Below are positions 27,143 to 35,616 of a stretch of 64,000 nucleotides of DNA, piece by piece. Under the pieces are notes generated by a model. It worked only from the letters and a program-made list of their open reading frames with translations, was not told the DNA's origin and made no database searches. The stretch spans positions 1,984,867 through 2,048,866 of the forward strand of contig NZ_LMGI01000002.1 in NCBI RefSeq assembly GCF_001427105.1. Reading direction: 5' to 3'. This DNA is from Sphingopyxis sp. Root154 (GTDB lineage: Bacteria; Pseudomonadota; Alphaproteobacteria; Sphingomonadales; Sphingomonadaceae). The position numbers and the translations under genes were made by a program. Positions within the stretch are counted from its first letter, which is position 1, and the number at the start of each line of letters is the position of its first letter.

Positions 27143-30081
27143 AGGCGGACCCGGAAGCCGAAGAAATATTGCGGGCCGCTGCGCGACACCTCGGCGATGC
27201 TGTCGTACCCGCCCTTGTACATGATATCCTGCGTGTTCGTGACGTTGAGCGCCTGCAGCTTGATCTGCACATTCTTGGTGAGATCATATTGCGCCGACAG
27301 GTTGAGATAGGTGCCGCCGCGGATCTCGCGGTTGGTGCCGCCGTTGGGCTTGTAATAGCCCGAGCGGTAACGAAGGTTGGCGCGGAGCGAGAGGCCCCAT
27401 TTTTCGAACCACACCGATCCGCTTGCGGTCCATTTCGACAGCCCGATCAAATTTGCGGGGTCGACATAATCGGCGATCGGCGAGGTGTCGGGATATTCGA
27501 AATTGGCGAACGCGCGGTTGACCGATCCCTGGATGCCGAACCCGTCGAGCGGGTCGGGAAGCCAGGTGAAGGCATGGCTCGCGGTCGCCTCGACCCCATA
27601 GAGATGCCGCGTCTCGGCGTCGTTCGTCGGGGCCACCGGGGCGATGGTGACGGTTTCGGTCACCGGTGCGCCGCCGTCGCGGATCGTCGTGATCGTGACA
27701 TCGGTGGGGATCGGCTCCTCGGCGCTGATCACCGTGCCTTTCGCCCATTTATAATAGCCCGCGACCGAGATCAGCGTGTCCTGTGAGGCGTAAAGCTCGA
27801 GGCTGGCGTCGAGGTTCCACGCGCGCAGCGGCTTGAGGTTCGGGTTGCCCGTCGTCGCGTTGAAGATGATATTGTTGACCCCCGTCGCCGACGTCGTCGG
27901 GTTGAGATTGACGCCTGCGCCGAAGCTTTCGATCCCCGAGCGCGCGATGGCGCGATAGGCGGCGAGGCGCAATTTGACCTCCTGCGACAGGTCGAAGGCG
28001 ATGTTCGCCGACGGCAGGAAATAATTGTAGCTGCCTTTCACGCGGTTCGTTTCGAGTGGGCGGGTCGGGTCGACGCCGATCGAATAGGTATCGCCGACGC
28101 TGTCGATGACGATACGATAGGGCTGGCGGAACCCGATCGAGGTGATGTCGGTCTTGACCCAGCGCAGGCCGATATTGCCGCTGAACGGCACGTTGCCCGC
28201 ATCGGATTCGAAATTCGCCATCGCATAGGCGGCGTAGATGCGTTCGGTGACGTCGATGTCGCTGGGGTCGCGGCCGTCGGCGGGGTAGGGCAGCGCATCG
28301 TCGCTGCCGGCAAAGGTGCGGAACAGGCAGTCGTTGTCGAAGGTCGCCCAGCGTGTGACGTTTGTCCCCATGCCCTTCATATAGGAGGAGGTGGTGAAGG
28401 GGACGCGGCACTGCTGGTTCGCCTGCGTGATCAGCTGCGCCGGCGTCTGGCCGTTGATGGCGGCCAGCGTGTTGAGGTCGTTGTTGCGCGCATTGTCGTT
28501 GGTGCGATTGTGGTCGGAGACCCGGCCACCGAATTTCACGCTGGTGACGAAGCCGTCGAGCTCGCGGTCGAGGTCGAGCCGCGCGGCCCAGATCCGGTCG
28601 GTGCGGTCGGTGACGAAGCGGCGCCGGGCATAGACCGCGTTGGCAGCGTTCGCGAGGAACAGATTGGGGTCGGTGATGTCGAAATTGTCGAATGCGACGA
28701 CCGGCACGACATCGTCGCCCTCATAGGTCAGCGTATAGCCGACACGGCGCGTCGAGCGCATGCGCGTCTGCTTCTGCGTCTCGGTGCGGTGGCTGTTCGA
28801 ATAGGAGGCGTCGAAGGCGACGTTCCAGCGGTCGGGCGACCAGATCAGGCTTAAACCGCCGCCCAGATATTCCTCGACGCGGCGGCGCGTTTCGAGCTGG
28901 TTTTCGAGGTTCGAATTGCCGCGATAGCTCATCAGCGCGCCGCGCGAATAGCCGTTGTCGCCGTTGCCGATGACCAGCGGCTGGACCCCGCGCAGCCCCT
29001 CGGTGATGCCGAGGACGTTGCGGTCCTCGAGGCTGTTGCGCTTTGAATATTGGCCGTCGATCGCGATTTCGAAATCGGGCGACGGGCGCCACTGGATCGC
29101 ACCGATCAGCCCGTCGCGAACCTCGGAGGTCTGCTGGGTGCGGAAGCTGCGCGACGTATTGGCGAAATAGGCGGGGCCTCGCGTTTCGCCGACGACCACG
29201 GGCGGCGCGCCGGCGCTCGACGCAACCGAGCGTGGACCGGTCGCGAACGTACAATTCTGGCTGGCGCCCGCCGCGATCTGCGCGGCGGCGCTGCCGGTCA
29301 GCTGGAAGGGATTGTTCGCCGAGGTGTTGCAGAGCTGGAAGGTCGAATTGGCGTTGTAATAATCCTCGGGCGCGGTCGTGTCCTGCCGCTGGTAACCGAT
29401 CGACACGCCGATATCGCCGAGCCCGGTTTCGAACTGGTCGGTGTAGGAGAAGTTCGCGCGATAGCCGAGGCCGTCGTGCTGATAGACGTCATTGTCCTGC
29501 GGCTGGAAATCGCCGCGCACCTCGAACTGGATGCGGCGCTTGCCATAGTCGAGCGGCTTCATCGACTTGAGTTCGATGATCCCGCCGACGCCGCCCTCGA
29601 GGAAGTCGGCGCGCTGGGTTTTATAGACGAGCACGCCGTTGACGAGTTCGGACGGGAATTGCTGGAAGGCAACCGAACGGTCGGGGCCGGCGGTCGACAC
29701 CTCGCGCCCGTTGAAGGTCGAGAAGCTCAAGGTTGGGCCAAGGCCGCGCACCGACAGCTCGTTGGCGTTGCCCTTGAAGCGGTCGGCCGAGACGCCGACG
29801 ATGCGTTCGAGTGTGTCGCCGACCGAATTATCAGGGGTCGCGCCGATCTCGTCGCTGACGAGGCCGTCGACGACGACGTCGGCGGCGCGCTTGAATTCGA
29901 TCGAGCTGCGCTGTGTCGCGCGGGTGCCGGTGACGAGGATTTCGTCGCCGCCATCGACCGCCGCCGCCTGTTCGCCCTCGATTTCGGCGGGGGCTTCCTG
30001 TGCCTGGGCCGGCATCGCAGTAAATAGCGCAGCGGACGCCAGCAGGGCGGCGCGGGTCGGCAAGGCCGATAGTGACTTCAT
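27139..30081 (-). CDS. TonB-dependent receptor, carbohydrate type (Xanthomonas/Caulobacter group)
   Basis: 980-residue outer-membrane transporter. Signal peptide MKSLSALPTRAALLASAALF.. ends at AQAQE; the plug has ILVTGTRATQRSSIEFKR, SDEIGATPDNSVGDTLERI and VRGLGP, which is the TIGR01782-type signature typical of sugar-oligomer receptors. The large barrel ends in FGFRVRL. ATG 30081 follows GAGAGGGAA. It leads directly into two lyases and is preceded by two GntR-type and one LacI-type box. Likely imports lyase or oligosaccharide products of a uronate polymer. Confidence 0.9.
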   Translation of the reverse strand: MKSLSALPTRAALLASAALFTAMPAQAQEAPAEIEGEQAAAVDGGDEILVTGTRATQRSSIEFKRAADVVVDGLVSDEIGATPDNSVGDTLERIVGVSADRFKGNANELSVRGLGPTLSFSTFNGREVSTAGPDRSVAFQQFPSELVNGVLVYKTQRADFLEGGVGGIIELKSMKPLDYGKRRIQFEVRGDFQPQDNDVYQHDGLGYRANFSYTDQFETGLGDIGVSIGYQRQDTTAPEDYYNANSTFQLCNTSANNPFQLTGSAAAQIAAGASQNCTFATGPRSVASSAGAPPVVVGETRGPAYFANTSRSFRTQQTSEVRDGLIGAIQWRPSPDFEIAIDGQYSKRNSLEDRNVLGITEGLRGVQPLVIGNGDNGYSRGALMSYRGNSNLENQLETRRRVEEYLGGGLSLIWSPDRWNVAFDASYSNSHRTETQKQTRMRSTRRVGYTLTYEGDDVVPVVAFDNFDITDPNLFLANAANAVYARRRFVTDRTDRIWAARLDLDRELDGFVTSVKFGGRVSDHNRTNDNARNNDLNTLAAINGQTPAQLITQANQQCRVPFTTSSYMKGMGTNVTRWATFDNDCLFRTFAGSDDALPYPADGRDPSDIDVTERIYAAYAMANFESDAGNVPFSGNIGLRWVKTDITSIGFRQPYRIVIDSVGDTYSIGVDPTRPLETNRVKGSYNYFLPSANIAFDLSQEVKLRLAAYRAIARSGIESFGAGVNLNPTTSATGVNNIIFNATTGNPNLKPLRAWNLDASLELYASQDTLISVAGYYKWAKGTVISAEEPIPTDVTITTIRDGGAPVTETVTIAPVAPTNDAETRHLYGVEATASHAFTWLPDPLDGFGIQGSVNRAFANFEYPDTSPIADYVDPANLIGLSKWTASGSVWFEKWGLSLRANLRYRSGYYKPNGGTNREIRGGTYLNLSAQYDLTKNVQIKLQALNVTNTQDIMYKGGYDSIAEVSRSGPQYFFGFRVRL

Positions 30082-30127
30082 TTCCCTCTCCTTTTTGACG
30101 CCGCCTCTGGCGGCGGCACCGACCCGG

Positions 30128-30143
30128 TTGATACCGGTGTCAA
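30128..30143. promoter_or_regulatory. Palindrome TTGATACCGGTGTCAA, LacI-type box
   Basis: Near-perfect 16-bp palindrome centred on ACCGGT, 47-62 bp before the receptor start. It is shared (TTGA(C/T)ACCGGTG core) with a site at 31620-31635 before the mannonate dehydratase gene. A central CG flanked by symmetric arms is typical of LacI-family operators; no LacI gene is in the window. Confidence 0.5.
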
Positions 30144-30148
30144 TTTTA

Positions 30149-30161
30149 GATGTAATACAAC
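30149..30161. promoter_or_regulatory. GntR/FadR-type operator GATGT-AAT-ACAAC
   Basis: First of two copies of G(A/T)TGT-N3-ACAAC upstream of the receptor gene. The hyphenated GT-N3-AC form matches what FadR-subfamily GntR proteins bind, and a GntR gene of this subfamily lies in the cluster. Confidence 0.5.
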
Positions 30162-30167
30162 TTCTAA

Positions 30168-30180
30168 GATGTATGACAAC
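30168..30180. promoter_or_regulatory. GntR/FadR-type operator GATGT-ATG-ACAAC
   Basis: Second copy, 19 bp centre-to-centre from the first, so both would face nearly the same side of the helix and could bind two dimers together. Confidence 0.5.
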
Positions 30181-30220
30181 TTTGAAAGAGTAAGTCAATC
30201 GCCCGCGTTATAGGGCGGCC

Positions 30221-30248
30221 ACGGGCCGGTCACGGCGGACCGGCCCGT
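30221..30248. terminator. Hairpin after the unsaturated uronyl hydrolase gene
   Basis: Perfect 10-bp stem ACGGGCCGGT/ACCGGCCCGT with an eight-base loop, 5 bp beyond the hydrolase stop. A short T run exists only on the plus-strand side, so termination on the minus strand is likely but weakly supported. Confidence 0.5.
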
Positions 30249-30252
30249 TTTA

Positions 30253-31404
30253 TCAACGCTTTACGCGTTTTTTCGACAGGTCGTAGATCGCGGTGCCGGC
30301 GAGCAGATAGGCGCCGCTTCCGTAAAATTGCGTCTCTTTCGCCGACACGCTGTCGGGCCGGTCGCCGACCTGCTGGACCCAGCCGAGCATCCCGTCGGGC
30401 TGCACCGCGCGCTGCAGCGCATCCCATCCGCGCACCGCGGCGGGCTCGTATGTCGCGCGGTCGAGCAGGCCGTTGTCGACGCCCCACGCAAAGGCATAGG
30501 TGAAAAAGGCGGTGCCGCTCGATTCGGGCAGGGTGCCCGGATCCTGGTCGAGCAGCGAGGCGGGCCAATAGCCGTCGGCCTTTTGCAGCGTCACGAGTTT
30601 CGCCGACATGTCCTTGAACAATTTCTCGTAAATCGGCCGCTTCGGATCTGTCTTGTCCATCACCTGCAGCATCCGCACGATGCCGCCCATGACCCAGCCG
30701 TTGCCGCGGCTCCAGAACAGTTTGCGTCCTTTGGCGTCGCGCATGTCGAAAAAGCGGCTGTCGCGGAAATAGAGCTGCTCCGACGGATCGAAGAGATAGT
30801 CGGTCGTCGCCTTGAACTCCTCGTGCGCGAAATCGGCGTAGCGTTTGTCACCGGTCGCTTTCGACAGCCGTAGCAAGGTCGGCGGCGCCATGAACAGCGC
30901 GTCGCACCAGCACCAGCGGTCGGTGCATGTCGACGTGCCCTTGCCCGGTGCGACGGGAATGAATTCGAGGCCGATCGTCGGGCGATTGGCGAGGACATTG
31001 TCGAAATAAGCTTTCGTTGGCGCGATCACGCCCTTGCCCGCACCATTGCGCGCCGCCCACAACCACGCCTGCCCGATCAGCTGGTCGTCGGCGTGATAGG
31101 CGAGGTCGCCAAGCTGCCATTTCTCGGCGCGGCCGAGGTCGAGCAACGGTTGGGCATATCTTTTGTCGCGGCTCGCCAACTCGGTCAGCGCGACCCAGAA
31201 GGTCGCCTGTTGCCAGTCGCGCACTTCCTGCACGCTCTTGCGCGCGGCAGGCATCGTCGCCCAGTTGGTGCGGTTCGCGAGCTGCCAGTCGGCGACGCGC
31301 CGGGTCTGCGCGAGGATCGCAGCGGGCTGGGGCATCGCGGGTTCGGCCGACGCCACCGCGGCGACCGGGGCGGTCATCATCAGGGCAAAAAAGCTCAGCG
31401 GCAT
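30253..31404 (-). CDS. GH88/GH105-family unsaturated uronyl hydrolase
   Basis: 383-residue secreted (alpha/alpha)6-barrel hydrolase that removes the 4,5-unsaturated uronic acid left by polysaccharide lyases. Signal peptide MPLSFFALMMTAPVAAVASA; HADDQ (104-108), WCWCDALFMAPP with likely catalytic D168, and WSRGNGWVMGG (231 onward) follow. These are the family's hallmark segments. ATG 31404 is preceded by AAGGATATGAC. It is divergent from mannonate dehydratase, so the 302-bp space between probably serves both. Confidence 0.88.
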   Translation of the reverse strand: MPLSFFALMMTAPVAAVASAEPAMPQPAAILAQTRRVADWQLANRTNWATMPAARKSVQEVRDWQQATFWVALTELASRDKRYAQPLLDLGRAEKWQLGDLAYHADDQLIGQAWLWAARNGAGKGVIAPTKAYFDNVLANRPTIGLEFIPVAPGKGTSTCTDRWCWCDALFMAPPTLLRLSKATGDKRYADFAHEEFKATTDYLFDPSEQLYFRDSRFFDMRDAKGRKLFWSRGNGWVMGGIVRMLQVMDKTDPKRPIYEKLFKDMSAKLVTLQKADGYWPASLLDQDPGTLPESSGTAFFTYAFAWGVDNGLLDRATYEPAAVRGWDALQRAVQPDGMLGWVQQVGDRPDSVSAKETQFYGSGAYLLAGTAIYDLSKKRVKR

Positions 31405-31619
31405 GTCATATCCTTTGCGGCAAAAGCGGGTGACCAGCGAAAGGAGGCACGTTCCGGCCTGATCTTGCCAGAGGTCGCGTGCACCGCCCGCATGGTGCTG
31501 GGCGACGGCGTCCGCTGCGGCAGGCATGTGATGACCGAACGGCGCGCGCCTGCGGCAGGCGGGGTGCATCTGGCGCTGCGCATCGCGTTTCCTCTCCATG
31601 GAGGTGCCGGCCTTTTACC

Positions 31620-31635
31620 TTGACACCGGTGACAT
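31620..31635. promoter_or_regulatory. LacI-type box TTGACACCGGTGACAT
   Basis: Contains the perfect core CACCGGTG and matches the box before the TonB receptor at 12 consecutive positions allowing C/T at position 5. Its left arm TTGACA could also serve as a -35. Confidence 0.5.
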
Positions 31636-31667
31636 ATGTCTTTCCTTTTGGGCCGAGTGTCAATAAG

Positions 31668-31680
31668 GTTGTCACACAAC
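31668..31680. promoter_or_regulatory. GntR/FadR-type operator GTTGT-CAC-ACAAC
   Basis: Perfect inverted repeat with a three-base centre, 27 bp before the mannonate dehydratase start. It is the best of three G(A/T)TGT-N3-ACAAC sites in the cluster. Confidence 0.6.
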
Positions 31681-31706
31681 TAGCCATGTGGCGACGAGGG
31701 GATGGA

Positions 31707-32918
31707 ATGCCGAAGATCGTGTCAGCCCGGGTGATTTTGACTTCGCCGGGCCGCAATTTCACGACGTTGAAGATCGAGTGCGACGACGGGACGACCGGCG
31801 TCGGCGATGCGACGCTCAACGGCCGCGAACTCGCGGTCGCGGCCTATCTGTCGGAGCATGTCGTCCCCTGCCTGATCGGGCGCGATGCGCACCGCATCGA
31901 GGATATCTGGCAATATCTCTACAAGGGCGCCTATTGGCGGCGCGGCCCGGTGACGATGGCGGCGATCGCCGCGGTCGACATGGCGCTGTGGGATATCAAG
32001 GGCAAGGTCGCGGGACTGCCGGTCTATCAGTTGCTCGGCGGCGCCGCGCGCGAGGGCTGCATGGTCTATGGCCACGCCAACGGCAAGACGATCGACGACA
32101 CGATCGAAGCGGCGCTCGATTATCAGCGGCAGGGATATAAGGCGATCCGCCTGCAATGCGGCGTTCCCGGGATGGCGTCGACCTATGGCGTCAGCAAGGA
32201 CCGCTATTTCTACGAGCCCGCCGACAATGACCTGCCGACCGAGAATGTCTGGTCGACGGCGAAATATATGCGAGTCGTCCCCGAATTGTTCGCGGCGGCG
32301 CGCGAGGCGCTCGGCTGGGATGTCCACCTGCTCCACGACGTGCATCACCGGCTAACCCCGATCGAGGCGGCGCGGCTCGGCAAGGATCTCGAGCCCTATC
32401 GTCCTTTCTGGATCGAAGATGCGACCCCGGCCGAGGATCAGGAGGCGTTCCGCCTGATCCGCCAGCATACGACGACGCCGCTCGCGGTCGGCGAGATCTT
32501 CAGCTCGATCTGGGACTGCAAGGCGCTGATCGAAAACCGGCTGATCGACTATATTCGCGCGACCGTGCTCCACGCGGGCGGCATCACCCATATGCGGCAA
32601 ATCGCGTCGCTCGCCGATCTCCACCAGATCCGCACCGGCTGCCACGGTGCGACCGACCTGTCGCCGGTGACGATGGCGGCGGCGCTGCACCTTGGGCTTT
32701 CGATCCCCAATTTCGGAATCCAGGAATATATGCGCCACACCGTCGAGACCGATGCGGTCTTCCCGCACGCCTATCGTTTCGCGGACGGCATGCTGCATCC
32801 GGGCGACGCGCCGGGGCTCGGCGTCGATATCGACGAGGCGCTCGCCGAAACATTCCCCTATGCCCGCGCCTATCTGCCGGTGAACCGGCTCGAAGACGGG
32901 ACGATTTGGAGTTGGTGA
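31707..32918 (+). CDS. manD: D-mannonate dehydratase (ManD/RspA, enolase superfamily)
   Basis: 403-residue enzyme turning D-mannonate into 2-keto-3-deoxy-D-gluconate. Metal ligands D211 (LLHDVHH), E237 (WIEDATP) and E263 (VGEIFSS), the acid/base pair R148-Y160 and H213 all fit the Novosphingobium ManD residues, offset by one. H313 in GCHGATD completes the site. ATG 31707 has GAGGGG upstream. It overlaps the DUF4861 gene by one base (TGATG). Mannonate comes from D-glucuronate via fructuronate, so the cluster handles glucuronate; uxaC and uxuB-like genes are not in the window. Confidence 0.93.
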   Translation: MPKIVSARVILTSPGRNFTTLKIECDDGTTGVGDATLNGRELAVAAYLSEHVVPCLIGRDAHRIEDIWQYLYKGAYWRRGPVTMAAIAAVDMALWDIKGKVAGLPVYQLLGGAAREGCMVYGHANGKTIDDTIEAALDYQRQGYKAIRLQCGVPGMASTYGVSKDRYFYEPADNDLPTENVWSTAKYMRVVPELFAAAREALGWDVHLLHDVHHRLTPIEAARLGKDLEPYRPFWIEDATPAEDQEAFRLIRQHTTTPLAVGEIFSSIWDCKALIENRLIDYIRATVLHAGGITHMRQIASLADLHQIRTGCHGATDLSPVTMAAALHLGLSIPNFGIQEYMRHTVETDAVFPHAYRFADGMLHPGDAPGLGVDIDEALAETFPYARAYLPVNRLEDGTIWSW

Positions 32919-33811
32919 TGCGTTTGACCTTCCTCGCACTTGCTTTGCTCGCCGCGCCGGTGGGCGCGCAGGAGCACAAACCGTTCCAGCCCGCCAAGGC
33001 GGACGAGAAAAAAGCGCGCGCGGCGATCGTGATCGCCGATTATCGCTTCGACGACCTGCTCTGGGAAAACGACCGGATCGCGCATCGCATCTATGGCCGC
33101 GCGCTCGAGAAGGCCGAGCCGCCCTCGTCGTCGGGAATCGACGCGTGGGGGAAACGCGTGCGCTGGCCCTTCATGGACCGCCAGCTGCGCACCGGCGACC
33201 AGCATGCCGACCATGGCGAGGGGATCGACTTTTATAATGTCGGGACGGGGCGCGGCACCGGCGGGCTTGGCATCTGGTACGACAACAAGCTGTGGACCTC
33301 GCGCAACTATGTGCGGCCGCGCATCCTGCAATCGGGCCCCGACGTCGCCGACTTCATCGTCGATTACGAGCCTTGGCCGGTCGATACGCTGCGCACGGTG
33401 CGCGAGACGCGGCGCTTCACGCTGCCTGCGGGCACGAATTTCACGCGGATGACCTCGACCATCGCGTCGAGCAGCGATGCCGAAATGATCGTCGGGATCG
33501 GCATTTCGAAACGGCCGATCAACGGGAACAAGCTGGGCGAGGTCCGCAAGGACGCCGCCGCCGCGCGGCTGAGCTGGTGGGGACCCGTCGACGGCGAAAA
33601 GGGGCGGATGGCGGCGGCGGTGATCGTCGATCCGGCCGCCTTCGCGGGCTTTGCTGAGGACACCGACAATTATCTGATTCTGCTTCGCGTCCGGCCGGGG
33701 CAGCCCTTTGTCTATTACAGCGGCGCGGCGTGGGATCGCGGGAGCGATTTTGCGGGGCAGGGTGACTGGAATAGCTATGTCGACGCGCAGCGACCCGATT
33801 TCCGGCCCTAG
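32918..33811 (+). CDS. Secreted DUF4861-family protein
   Basis: 297-residue protein with signal peptide ([19 protein letters not shown]) and a DUF4861 beta-rich domain: FDDLLWENDRIAHRIYGRAL, SSGIDAWGKRVRW, then QHADHGEGIDFYNVGTGRG. DUF4861 proteins recur in polysaccharide-utilisation clusters with lyases and GH88/105 enzymes. No catalytic mechanism is established. The start is taken at 32918, overlapping the manD stop, because it gives a clean signal peptide; a GTG/ATG four codons earlier is possible. Confidence 0.8.
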   Translation: MRLTFLALALLAAPVGAQEHKPFQPAKADEKKARAAIVIADYRFDDLLWENDRIAHRIYGRALEKAEPPSSSGIDAWGKRVRWPFMDRQLRTGDQHADHGEGIDFYNVGTGRGTGGLGIWYDNKLWTSRNYVRPRILQSGPDVADFIVDYEPWPVDTLRTVRETRRFTLPAGTNFTRMTSTIASSSDAEMIVGIGISKRPINGNKLGEVRKDAAAARLSWWGPVDGEKGRMAAAVIVDPAAFAGFAEDTDNYLILLRVRPGQPFVYYSGAAWDRGSDFAGQGDWNSYVDAQRPDFRP

Positions 33812-33844
33812 CCAGCTTCGCGGCGCGATGATAACGCAGCATCC

Positions 33845-34552
33845 ATGGCGGTAACCAAGGCGGCGTCGCTGGCGGATGATCTGGTCCAGCGCTTCGAGGA
33901 ACAGATCGAAACGGGCGAAATGCCCGTTGGATCGCGTTTCCCGACCGAAAAAGAGATCACAGAGACGTTCGGCGTCAGCCGCACCGTCGTGCGCGAAGCC
34001 TATTCGCGCCTCGCCGCGCGTGGCCTGCTCGTCTCGCGGCGCGGGTCGGGCGCCTATGTCCCCGATGGCGCGCAATATCGCGCTTTCCAGGTCACTGCCG
34101 AGGAAATCGGCGAGATCGACGATGTGCTCAAGCTGCTCGAAATGCGCATGGGGTTCGAGGCCGAAATGGCCGATCTCGCCGCGCGGCGGCGCACCGACGC
34201 CGATCTGGCGGCGCTGCACAGCGCGCTCGACGCGATGGAGGAAGGCAGCGACGTCGACGCATCGGTCGCCGCCGACGCCGCCTTTCACGCTGCGATCGCC
34301 AGCGCGACGGGCAACCCCTATTTCCTGCGCTTCACCCAGTTTCTTGGCGTGCGGCTCGTCCCGTCGCGGCGGCTGTACCTGCAAGGCGACGATCCGGTCC
34401 TGCACCAACGCTATGCGCATACGATCAACCGCGACCATGAGGCGATCGTCGTCGCGATCGAGGCGGGCGATCCGGTCGCCGCGCGCCGCGCCGCGCGCCG
34501 GCATATCGAAAAATCGATTCTGCGCTATCGCACGCTCAAGGAGAGCCGATAG
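33845..34552 (+). CDS. GntR-family (FadR subfamily) transcriptional regulator
   Basis: 235 residues: winged HTH (about 8-75: FPTEKEITETFGVSRTVVRE, SRRGSGAYVP) and an FCD ligand domain (about 90-225) with the metal site D144, H148, H198 and H220. FCD regulators usually sense small carboxylates such as sugar acids. It ends the uronate cluster, and three G(A/T)TGT-N3-ACAAC boxes upstream of the receptor and mannonate dehydratase are its likely sites. Mannonate, fructuronate or KDG is a reasonable effector. Confidence 0.9.
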   Translation: MAVTKAASLADDLVQRFEEQIETGEMPVGSRFPTEKEITETFGVSRTVVREAYSRLAARGLLVSRRGSGAYVPDGAQYRAFQVTAEEIGEIDDVLKLLEMRMGFEAEMADLAARRRTDADLAALHSALDAMEEGSDVDASVAADAAFHAAIASATGNPYFLRFTQFLGVRLVPSRRLYLQGDDPVLHQRYAHTINRDHEAIVVAIEAGDPVAARRAARRHIEKSILRYRTLKESR

Positions 34553-34660
34553 CCGCCTGTCCGATATTGCGCGCTAATGAGCGATTTGGGCGCCGAGCTC
34601 GTGCCCCAGAACGGGCCGCGCAGGAAATTAGCTATCTACTGACCTTGATTTCGACTCGTG

Positions 34661-35158
34661 ATGCTCTATTCCAACCCCGTGCAAGGCGACCCCGACAATT
34701 ACATAAGCCTGCTGTCTGCCGCGCAGATTGAAACGCTGCGGCACGTTTATGAGCACAAAAATTCCAAGCAGATCGCACGGCTGATGAACGTCTCGCCGCA
34801 CACCGTCGACGAACGTGTGCGCCGCGTGTTAAAGAAACTTAATGTTTCTAACAGGATAGAGGCTGCGCGTATCCTTGCTGTTAACGGTGTCTTCGATCAT
34901 GTTACCCCCTATCAGCCTTTGACATATCAATTGATCGACCTTGGCGACGTATCTCCGCCCCCCGATGCGGATGTGGGGCGCAGTTCGTTTCGGCGATTAT
35001 TCGACATTGGTTCGCCATTTCCTACCGCGTCCCAGCCGGCCAACCGGCATGGGTTGATGGAAAGGATAATCTGGCCGATTTTGATCGCATTTGCGACAAT
35101 ATTGGCTTTCTCCGCCCTCTATTCGATCCTTGTCGGACTCGGTCGTGTTCTGACCTGA
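34661..35158 (+). CDS. LuxR-type HTH protein with C-terminal membrane anchor
   Basis: About 165 residues. An N-terminal LuxR/GerE helix-turn-helix (about 15-75, LSAAQIETLRHVYEHKNSKQ, then VSPHTVDERVRRVLKKLNV) is followed by a 60-residue linker and one transmembrane helix near the C-terminus (IIWPILIAFATILAFSALYS). There is no receiver or autoinducer domain, so DNA-binding would be tethered to the membrane. GTG 34658 directly before ATG 34661 is an alternative start; no clear Shine-Dalgarno. A terminator-like hairpin follows. Function unknown; position next to flagellar genes is suggestive only. Confidence 0.75.
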   Translation: MLYSNPVQGDPDNYISLLSAAQIETLRHVYEHKNSKQIARLMNVSPHTVDERVRRVLKKLNVSNRIEAARILAVNGVFDHVTPYQPLTYQLIDLGDVSPPPDADVGRSSFRRLFDIGSPFPTASQPANRHGLMERIIWPILIAFATILAFSALYSILVGLGRVLT

Positions 35159-35167
35159 TGTTCGAAC

Positions 35168-35202
35168 GAATGCTGCGGGGGGGAACCGGTAGCATTCTTT
35201 TT
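35168..35202 (+). terminator. Terminator-like hairpin after the LuxR-type gene
   Basis: Perfect 7-bp arms GAATGCT/AGCATTC around a 16-base G-rich loop, followed by TTTTT. It ends 12 bp before the next start codon. Confidence 0.55.
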
Positions 35203-35213
35203 CAAGGAAAAAG

Positions 35214-35591
35214 ATGATGCTGAATCAACGAGTTTCTGCGGCGAAGAAGATCGCTTCCGACCTGCATCTGGCCGAAGACGCCATCGACGAAGCGATGATC
35301 CGTATCGCCCAGCTCGCCGCGACGCTGCCCACCGCACGCCGCGAAACCAATATGTCGGCGATCGTCGGCCAGGAAGCGATGGCAAAGGTCGCGCATGCGC
35401 TCGCCGCCGCGGGCGAAGTCCGCCAGCTTCTGACCGACGCGCATCTGGCGCTGACCGTGACGCAGAAGGAAGTCGGCCTCGGCACGCGGATGTTCGGCGC
35501 GGGCGTCAAGCCGGCGGCCGCAAAGCTGGTCGACGAAGGCAGCAACGATCGCTCGGGCGATGGTGCTGCTACGTTCGCGAAGGCCGGTTGA
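35214..35591 (+). CDS. Small helical protein of unknown function
   Basis: 125 residues, predicted largely alpha-helical, without signal peptide or membrane helix: repeated Ala-rich helices (LAEDAIDEAMIRIAQLAATL, QEAMAKVAHALAAAGEVRQL). No family recognised. AAGGAAAAAG precedes tandem ATG codons at 35214 and 35217. It is 25 bp before the next gene, so the two are probably co-transcribed. Confidence 0.65.
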   Translation: MMLNQRVSAAKKIASDLHLAEDAIDEAMIRIAQLAATLPTARRETNMSAIVGQEAMAKVAHALAAAGEVRQLLTDAHLALTVTQKEVGLGTRMFGAGVKPAAAKLVDEGSNDRSGDGAATFAKAG

Positions 35592-35616
35592 TCCGCAAGA
35601 AAGGTTGACAGCCACA

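Larger units (their letters stand above)
31405..31706. other. Intergenic control region of the uronate cluster
   Basis: About 300 bp between the divergent hydrolase and mannonate dehydratase genes. The right half holds a LacI-type box (31620-31635) and a GntR-type box (31668-31680). I see no convincing -10 element, hairpin or small gene in 31405-31619. Confidence 0.7.
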
